Assembly (NCBI GenBank): GCA_947479995.1
Contig: CANKBT010000188.1
Location: 1-6,261, forward strand
Direction of reading: 5' to 3'
DNA length: 6,261 nucleotides
Origin: Frankiaceae bacterium
GTDB lineage: Bacteria > Actinomycetota > Actinomycetes > Mycobacteriales > SCTD01
Shown here one piece after another: positions 1 to 6,261 of this stretch. How positions within the stretch are numbered: the first letter of the stretch is position 1; each line of letters opens with the position of its first letter. The notes under the pieces were generated by a model. It made no database searches and was not told the origin of the DNA. It saw only the letters and a program-made list of their open reading frames with translations. Made by a program: the position numbers and the translations under genes.

Positions 1-610
1 AGATCGTGCACCTGGCGCCGTCGCGGCTGCTGCTCGTGCTCATCACCGACACCGGCCGCGTCGAGCAGCGGGTGCTCGAGCTGCCCGCGCCGCTCGCCGA
101 GGACGACGTCTCGGTGCTGCGCGAGGCGTTCGGCTCGCGGCTGCCGGGCGCGCGGCTCGTCGACGTGCCGGCCGCGCTGTCCGATCTGCCCGACGCCGCG
201 CCGCCGCTCATCCGCCCGGTTCTCACGAGCGTCATGTCGGTCGTGCTCGAGACGCTCGTCGAGCAGCCCGAGGAGCGCATCGCGCTCGCCGGCACGGCCA
301 ACCTCACGCGCAGCGCGCTCGACTTCCCGACGACCCTGCGCCCCGTCCTCGAGTCGCTCGAGGAGCAGGTGGTCCTGCTCAAGCTCATGGGCGAGGCCAA
401 CGACCCCACCACCGTGCACGTCAAGATCGGCGAGGAGAACAGCGTGGAGGGACTCCGGTCCACCTCCGTGGTCACGGTCGGCTACGGCCCGGAGGACGGC
501 GCGTACGCCGGCCTCGGCGTGCTCGGCCCGACCCGCATGGACTACGCGGGCAACATCAGCAGCGTGCGGGCCGTGGCCCGCTACGTCGGCGAGCTGCTGG
601 CCGGCAGCTG

Positions 611-611
<1 letters not shown>
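1..611 (+). CDS. hrcA: Heat-inducible transcription repressor HrcA, C-terminal part (5' end outside window)
   Basis: HrcA represses heat-shock operons by binding CIRCE operators, and GroEL activity is known to modulate it. The reading frame is open from base 3, giving about 202 visible residues and ending in TGA at 609-611. Families of this type run near 340 residues, so the N-terminal winged-helix DNA-binding domain lies upstream of the window. The visible part is the GAF-like/dimerisation region. It carries the strand LLVLITDTGRVEQR near its start, the HrcA signature VHVKIGEEN (from base 414) and the C-terminal signature GVLGPTRMDYA (from base 516). The GTG at 6-8 opens the visible frame but is very unlikely to be the true start, because it falls in the middle of the domain. 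The stop overlaps the ATG of dnaJ by one base (TGATG), so the two are co-transcribed and probably translationally coupled. The adjacent dnaJ supports the assignment. Any CIRCE operator would lie outside the window. Confidence 0.93.
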
Positions 612-1723
<1,112 letters not shown>

Positions 1724-2437
1724 GTGTCCGCCCCGGTCTTCCTCGCCGACGACGTCTCCGGCAGCCGCCTCGTCCTCGACGGCCCCGAGGGCCGCCACGC
1801 CGCCGGCGCGCGCCGGCTGGCCGCGGGGGAGGCGGTCGACGTCGTCGACGGCCGCGGCACCCGCGCCGACTGCCGCGTGGTGCAGACGACGCGCGACACG
1901 GTGGTGCTCGAGGTCGTCGGCCGCCGCGTCGAGCCGGTGCCCGCGCCCCGCCTCGTGCTCGTGCAGGCCCTGCCCAAGGGCGACCGCGGCGAGCTGGCCG
2001 TGGAGCTCGCGACCGAGGTCGGCGTCGACGAGGTCGTGCCGTGGGTGGCGGCGCGCTGCGTCATGCAGTGGAAGGGCGAGCGCGGCGACAAGCAGCTCGC
2101 GCGCTGGCGCTCGACGGCCCGCGAGGCCGGCAAGCAGTCGCGCCGCGCGTGGACGCCCGAGGTGGCCGCGCTGCACACGACCGACCGGCTCGTGGCGCGC
2201 CTGGCCGGCGCGACCGTGCTCGTGCTGCACGAGGCGGCGCAGGTGCCGCTGACGCAGGTGCCGCTGCCCGCCGACGGCGAGGTCGCGCTCGTCGTCGGGC
2301 CCGAGGGGGGCCTCACCGAGGACGAGCTCGCGCGCCTCGGCGGCACGGCGGTGCGGCTGGGCCCGACGGTGCTGCGCACCTCGACGGCGGGCGCCGCCGC
2401 CCTGGCCGTGGTGAGCGCGCGCACCGGTCGTTGGTGA
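1724..2437 (+). CDS. rsmE: 16S rRNA (uracil(1498)-N(3))-methyltransferase RsmE
   Basis: RsmE uses S-adenosylmethionine to methylate N3 of U1498 in helix 44 of 16S rRNA, acting on assembled 30S subunits. The 237-residue protein has an N-terminal PUA-like RNA-binding region (about 1-70). The SPOUT methyltransferase domain follows with its deep trefoil-knot motifs: KGDRGE at 85-90, ELATEVGVDEVVPW at about 94-107, VVGPEGGLTEDE at 190-201 and LGPTVLRTSTAGAAAL at 212-227. GPEGG and LRTSTA correspond to the cofactor-binding loops of the family. Length is normal. The GTG start at 1724 follows the dnaJ TAG with no gap and in the same frame. I see no good Shine-Dalgarno within 15 bases; the nearest purine-rich stretch, GGCGGG at 1694-1699, is too far. 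Initiation therefore probably depends on ribosomes finishing dnaJ. Sitting under hrcA-dnaJ suggests heat-linked expression, which is an inference. Confidence 0.95.
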   Translation: MSAPVFLADDVSGSRLVLDGPEGRHAAGARRLAAGEAVDVVDGRGTRADCRVVQTTRDTVVLEVVGRRVEPVPAPRLVLVQALPKGDRGELAVELATEVGVDEVVPWVAARCVMQWKGERGDKQLARWRSTAREAGKQSRRAWTPEVAALHTTDRLVARLAGATVLVLHEAAQVPLTQVPLPADGEVALVVGPEGGLTEDELARLGGTAVRLGPTVLRTSTAGAAALAVVSARTGRW

Positions 2438-2450
2438 GGCCCCCGCTGGG

Positions 2451-2456
2451 TACCCT
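2451..2456 (+). promoter_or_regulatory. Possible -10 element of an internal promoter for phoH
   Basis: The only sizeable gap in the first half of the window (2438-2511) contains TACCCT, which fits the actinobacterial -10 pattern TANNNT. A start of transcription around 2462-2464 would leave a leader of roughly 45 bases with purine-rich GAGAG stretches at 2479-2483 and 2489-2493. No convincing -35 box stands at the usual 16-18 base spacing. TTGGTG at 2431-2436 is only 14 bases away. The call rests on position and one weak motif. Confidence 0.3.
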
Positions 2457-2511
2457 GGGAGCACCCGTCGACCCGACCGAGAGCAGGCGAGAGCGGCACC
2501 ACGCCGTGACG

Positions 2512-3584
<1,073 letters not shown>

Positions 3585-3588
<4 letters not shown>

Positions 3589-4082
3589 GCATCGAGGTGC
3601 TCAACGAGAGCGGCGTCGAGGTCGACGAGCTCGCGCTGGTGTCGGTGGCCCGCCACGTGCTCGGCCGCATGGGCGTCTCGCCGCTCGCCGAGCTGGCGGT
3701 CAGCCTCAAGGACACCGCCGAGATGGAGCGCCTGCACGTCCAGTACATGGACGAGCCCGGCCCCACGGACGTCATGGCCTTCCCGCAGGACGACCTCGAC
3801 CTGCGGGGGTCGCGCGGCGTGCTGCACGGCGCGGGCGCCGAGGCGTCCGACGAGGTGCCGCCGACGCTGCTCGGCGACGTCGTGCTGTGCCCGCAGGTCG
3901 CCGAGCGCCAGGCCGCCGAGGCCGGCCACAGCACCGCCGACGAGCTGGCCCTGCTCACGACGCACGGCGTGCTGCACCTGCTCGGCTACGACCACGGCGA
4001 GCCCGACGAGCACGCCGAGATGTTCGGGCTGCAGGGCGAGCTGCTGGCGTCCTGGCGGTCGGAGCGCGCGGCCGGCGCGTGA
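3585..4082 (+). CDS. ybeY: Endoribonuclease YbeY (rRNA maturation RNase, UPF0054)
   Basis: YbeY is a zinc-dependent single-strand endoribonuclease linked to 16S rRNA 3'-end processing and 70S quality control. It is a small cytoplasmic protein, and 165 residues is a normal length. The diagnostic metal motif HGVLHLLGYDH lies at 127-137, giving three histidine ligands (H127, H131, H137). Other family blocks are MDEPGPTDVMAFP at 55-67 and TLLGDVVLCP at 94-103. Between them sits an Arg/Gly/Ala-rich loop (about 72-90) of the kind that varies among actinobacterial members. The GTG start overlaps the phoH stop by four bases (GTGA). No Shine-Dalgarno is evident immediately upstream, so translation is probably coupled to phoH. 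Its neighbours phoH and era strengthen the call, since YbeY is reported to interact with Era in other bacteria. A 46-base gap follows with no clear terminator. Confidence 0.96.
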
Positions 4083-4128
4083 CGCCCGCCCGCGCCCGAG
4101 ACCCCCGACCCGCTGACGTGGTGACCCG

Positions 4129-5412
4129 ATGAGCGACGCCGTCCCCCTGCTCGTCGCCGCCGCCTTCGTGCTGGTGGCGGGCCTGCTCGCCTCGCTCGAG
4201 GTGGCGCTCTCGCGGGTCAGCCGCGTGCGCGTCGAGGAGCTCGTCGGCGAGGGGCGCGCCGGTGCGGCGCGGCTGCAGGCGGTGCTCGCCGACCCGCCCC
4301 GCACGCTCAACCTGCTGCTGCTCCTGCGCCTGGCGGCCGAGCTGGCCGCCGTCGGCATCGTCACGGCGTACTCCGTGGACCGCGTCGACGGCAGCGGGGC
4401 GGTCGCGCTCGCGGTGGTCGTCATGGTCGTCACCAGCTACGTCTTCGTCGGCGTCGCGCCGCGCACCCTTGGGCGCCAGCAGGCCGAGCGCATCGCCCTC
4501 GTCGGCGCGCCGGTCGCGCGGCTGCTCACCCGGCTGTTCGGCCCCGTGCCGTCGCTGCTCATCCTGCTCGGCAACGCGCTCACGCCCGGCAAGGGCTTCC
4601 GCGAGGGGCCGTTCGCCTCCGAGGCCGAGCTGCGCGACCTCGTCGACCTCGCGCAGGAGCGCGGCGTCGTCGAGGAGGGCGAGCGCGACATGATCGAGAA
4701 CGTCTTCGAGCTCGGCGACACCCTCGCCCGCGAGGTCATGGTGCCGCGCACCGACATGGTGGTCATCGAGCACGACAAGAGCGTCCGGCAGGCGCTCAAC
4801 CTCTCGCTGCGCAGCGGCTTCTCGCGCGTGCCCGTGGTGGGGGAGGGCGGCACCGACGACGTGCTCGGCGTCGCCTACCTCAAGGACCTCGTGCGCAAGG
4901 AGCGCAGCGAGGGCGGCGAGGCGCTGCGCGTCGAGGAGGTCATGCGCGCCCCGGCGTTCGTGCCCGACAGCAAGCCCGTCGACGACCTCCTGCGCGAGAT
5001 GCAGACCTCGCTCGGCCACCTCGCCGTCGTCGTCGACGAGTACGGCGGCACCGCCGGCCTGGTGACGATGGAGGACGTGCTCGAGGAGATCGTCGGCGAG
5101 ATCGTCGACGAGCACGACCGCGAGCGGCCGCCCGTCGAGGAGCTGCCCGACGGCGCGCACCGCGTCACCGCGCGGCTGCCCGTCGAGGACCTCGAGGAGC
5201 TGTACGGCGTCGAGCTGCCGAAGGAGGACGTCGAGACCGTCGGCGGCCTGCTCGCGAGCGCCCTCGGCAAGGTGCCGATCCCCGGCGCGACCGTCGCCGT
5301 CGAGGGGCTGGTGCTCGTCGCCGAGACGGCCGAGGGCCGCCGCAACCAGATCACCACCGTCCTCGTCCGGCGCGAGGACGACACCGCCCCCGACCCCGGA
5401 GACGCCCCGTGA
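4129..5412 (+). CDS. Hemolysin C/CorC-type membrane protein: CNNM (DUF21), CBS pair and CorC-HlyC C-terminal domain
   Basis: Members of this family sit in the inner membrane and are linked to magnesium/cobalt transport; the old 'hemolysin' name is historical. In the 427-residue protein I see hydrophobic segments at about 5-26, 59-81, 89-110 and 127-151 forming the CNNM/DUF21 domain. Next come an acidic linker (163-200) and a tandem CBS module (about 203-325) that starts VMVPRTDM and ends in EYGGTAGLVTMEDVLEEIVG (304-323). The CorC/HlyC C-terminal domain spans about 338-415, with TVGGLL at 370-375. CBS pairs commonly bind adenine nucleotides. ATG 4129 is the only ATG/GTG/TTG start between the in-frame TGA at 4114 and the first membrane segment. 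A weak GGTGA lies four bases ahead. The first membrane blocks depart from the canonical CNNM pattern, so ion transport is less certain than the fold. The stop overlaps the next gene by GTGA. Such a gene stands between ybeY and era in mycobacteria too. Confidence 0.93.
   Translation: MSDAVPLLVAAAFVLVAGLLASLEVALSRVSRVRVEELVGEGRAGAARLQAVLADPPRTLNLLLLLRLAAELAAVGIVTAYSVDRVDGSGAVALAVVVMVVTSYVFVGVAPRTLGRQQAERIALVGAPVARLLTRLFGPVPSLLILLGNALTPGKGFREGPFASEAELRDLVDLAQERGVVEEGERDMIENVFELGDTLAREVMVPRTDMVVIEHDKSVRQALNLSLRSGFSRVPVVGEGGTDDVLGVAYLKDLVRKERSEGGEALRVEEVMRAPAFVPDSKPVDDLLREMQTSLGHLAVVVDEYGGTAGLVTMEDVLEEIVGEIVDEHDRERPPVEELPDGAHRVTARLPVEDLEELYGVELPKEDVETVGGLLASALGKVPIPGATVAVEGLVLVAETAEGRRNQITTVLVRREDDTAPDPGDAP
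5398..5402 (+). promoter_or_regulatory. Shine-Dalgarno of the cytidine-deaminase-like gene
   Basis: GGAGA inside the last codons of the CBS/CorC gene stands six bases before GTG 5409. It is the best-spaced ribosome binding site in the window and supports 5409 as the start despite the four-base overlap with the upstream gene. Confidence 0.6.
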
Positions 5413-5771
5413 CCCCCGACGCCCTGGACCCCGAGGACGGCAAGCTCGTCGTGCTCGCCCGCGCCGCCCGGCTGCGCGCCCACGCCCCGCACACCGGCGT
5501 CGCCGAGGGCGCGGCCGTGCGCGACGTCGACGGCCGCACGTACTCCGCGGCGACGGTCGAGAACGGCGACCCGACGCTCACCACCTCGGCCCTGCGCGGC
5601 GCGCTGTCGGCCGCCGCGTCCAGCGGCGCGCGCGCGTTCGAGGCGGCCGCGCTCGTCACCGAGGGGCTGGTCTCGGAGGCCGACCTGGCGCTGCTGCGGG
5701 AGTTCGGCGCGGGCGTGCCGCTGCACGTGGCGGGCACCGACGGCGCGCTGCGCGAGGTCCGCCCGGCGTGA
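5409..5771 (+). CDS. Cytidine-deaminase-like protein lacking catalytic residues
   Basis: This 120-residue protein occupies the slot where Firmicutes carry cdd, between ybeY and era, and where mycobacteria and streptomycetes carry a short conserved protein often annotated as cytidine deaminase. The deaminase fold is recognisable. There is an N-terminal helix (LVVLARAARLRAHAPHTG, 13-30), then EGAAVRDVDGRTYSAATVEN at 33-52, a helix (59-72), a strand EAAALVTE (78-85) and REFG at 97-100. Hand alignment to standard Cdd puts the zinc Cys and catalytic Glu of CAE at S60 and L62, and the two cysteines of PCxxC at S89 and D92. The protein contains no cysteine at all, so zinc-dependent deamination looks impossible. 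It overlaps the CBS/CorC gene by GTGA, has a good ribosome binding site, and shows no internal stop or shift in base use, so it looks maintained rather than decaying. A structural or regulatory role is possible but unknown. Confidence 0.85.
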   Translation: MTPDALDPEDGKLVVLARAARLRAHAPHTGVAEGAAVRDVDGRTYSAATVENGDPTLTTSALRGALSAAASSGARAFEAAALVTEGLVSEADLALLREFGAGVPLHVAGTDGALREVRPA

Positions 5772-5779
5772 CGCCGGGC
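5761..5779 (+). repeat. Perfect 8-bp inverted repeat centred on a stop codon
   Basis: GCCCGGCG (5761-5768) and CGCCGGGC (5772-5779) are exact reverse complements, separated only by TGA, the stop codon of the upstream gene. In RNA the innermost pair may open to give a five-base loop. No T-run follows, so it is not a classical intrinsic terminator. It could be a U-less terminator, an RNA-stability element, or chance in very GC-rich DNA. Confidence 0.55.
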
Positions 5780-5784
5780 AGACT
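5779..5784 (+). promoter_or_regulatory. Possible -10 element for a leaderless era transcript
   Basis: CAGACT matches the actinobacterial -10 pattern TANNNT except for its first base. It ends six bases before GTG 5791, the spacing expected if transcription begins at the start codon itself. There is no recognisable -35 and no Shine-Dalgarno before era, and leaderless starts are common in actinobacteria. The evidence is one imperfect hexamer plus spacing. Confidence 0.25.
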
Positions 5785-5790
5785 GTGGGC

Positions 5791-6261
5791 GTGACCCACC
5801 GCTCCGGCTTCGTCTGCTTCGTCGGCCGCCCCAACGCCGGCAAGTCGACGCTGACCAACGCCCTCACCGGCGCGAAGGTCGCGATCACCAGCAGCCGGCC
5901 GCAGACGACCCGCCACGCGGTGCGCGGCATCGTCCACCGCGACGACGCGCAGCTCGTGCTCGTCGACACCCCCGGCCTGCACAAGCCGCGCACGCTGCTG
6001 GGCGAGCGCCTCAACGAGCTGGTGCGCGAGACGTACGCCGGGGTCGACGTCATCTGCTTCTGCGTCACGGCGAACGACAAGGTGGGGCCGGGCGACCGCT
6101 TCATCGCGCAGGAGCTGCGCGCGCTGAAGACGCCGGTCGTCGCCGTGCTCACCAAGACCGACCTCGCCGGCAAGGACCAGGTCGGCGAGCAGCTGCTCGC
6201 CCTGTCGGCGCTCGGCGACTGGGCCGAGGTCGTGCCCGTGAGCGCCGTCGCGGGCGACCAG
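5791..6261 (+). CDS. era: GTPase Era, N-terminal part (3' end outside window)
   Basis: Era is an essential GTPase that binds the 3' end of 16S rRNA and helps assemble the 30S subunit. The 157 visible residues cover most of the G domain: G1 GRPNAGKST at 12-20, the G2 region with RPQTTR at 36-41, G3 DTPG at 59-62, G4 TKTD at 121-124 and G5 SA at 151-152. The wording (SGFVCFVGRPN, AKVAITSSRPQTTRH, GLHKPRTLLGERLNELV) is close to mycobacterial Era. The reading frame is open to the last base of the window. The C-terminal KH RNA-binding domain, roughly another 130-150 residues, must lie beyond it. GTG 5791 gives an N-terminus starting MTHRSGF, like relatives. GTG 5785 is in frame two codons earlier and is an alternative. 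The start lies 19 bases after the preceding stop, with no ribosome binding site, next to two small hairpins. Confidence 0.95.
   Translation, partial: MTHRSGFVCFVGRPNAGKSTLTNALTGAKVAITSSRPQTTRHAVRGIVHRDDAQLVLVDTPGLHKPRTLLGERLNELVRETYAGVDVICFCVTANDKVGPGDRFIAQELRALKTPVVAVLTKTDLAGKDQVGEQLLALSALGDWAEVVPVSAVAGDQ

Noticed and set aside
1..60. CIRCE operator associated with hrcA
   Set aside because: The start of the window is already inside the HrcA coding region and shows no TTAGCACTC-type inverted repeat; any operator would be upstream.
4083..4128. Possible terminator or promoter between ybeY and the CBS/CorC gene
   Set aside because: The 46 bases are C-rich with no stable stem and no TANNNT element at useful spacing. 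Read-through from ybeY is the simpler reading.
3955..5160. Minus-strand open frame (about 401 codons) opposite the CBS/CorC gene
   Set aside because: Repetitive Asp/Val/Leu/Ala/His-rich composition with no motif; shadow of the + strand gene.
4875..6173. Minus-strand open frame (about 432 codons) opposite the CorC, cdd-like and era genes
   Set aside because: Ser/Arg/Thr-rich, no domain, and it runs through three supported + strand genes.

Overview
The window is ordinary core chromosome of a very high-GC actinobacterium. G+C is roughly three quarters by eye, with third codon positions almost all G or C and TGA ending six of the seven genes whose stop is visible. Protein wording (HrcA, PhoH, YbeY and Era) and gene order match the hrcA-dnaJ2-rsmE-phoH-ybeY-(CBS/CorC)-(cdd-like)-era neighbourhood known from Mycobacterium and Streptomyces. 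I cannot name a genus from the sequence alone.

All eight genes lie on the + strand and are tightly packed. Positions 1-611 hold the C-terminal part of hrcA (heat-shock repressor). It runs by a one-base overlap into dnaJ (611-1723), whose TAG stop abuts the GTG start of rsmE (1724-2437) with no gap. After 74 bases, which hold a possible internal promoter, comes phoH (2512-3588). It overlaps ybeY (3585-4082) by a GTGA. A 46-base gap leads to a membrane CNNM/CBS/CorC protein (4129-5412), which overlaps a small cytidine-deaminase-like gene (5409-5771) by another GTGA. After 19 bases era begins (5791) and runs off the right edge. No gap exceeds 74 bases, and I see no mobile element, CRISPR array, tRNA or rRNA.

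The genes group into two linked themes. HrcA and DnaJ form a stress-response pair. RsmE (16S U1498 methylation), YbeY (rRNA-processing RNase), PhoH (predicted RNA-linked ATPase) and Era (GTPase for 30S assembly) all concern RNA and small-subunit ribosome maturation, so the layout couples proteostasis with ribosome biogenesis.

I found no clearly new system. The points most worth a second look are: the conserved cdd-slot protein that seems to have lost all its zinc ligands and its catalytic glutamate; a perfect 8-bp hairpin centred on that gene's stop codon, followed by a possible leaderless era start; and the in-frame, zero-gap dnaJ TAG / rsmE GTG junction.
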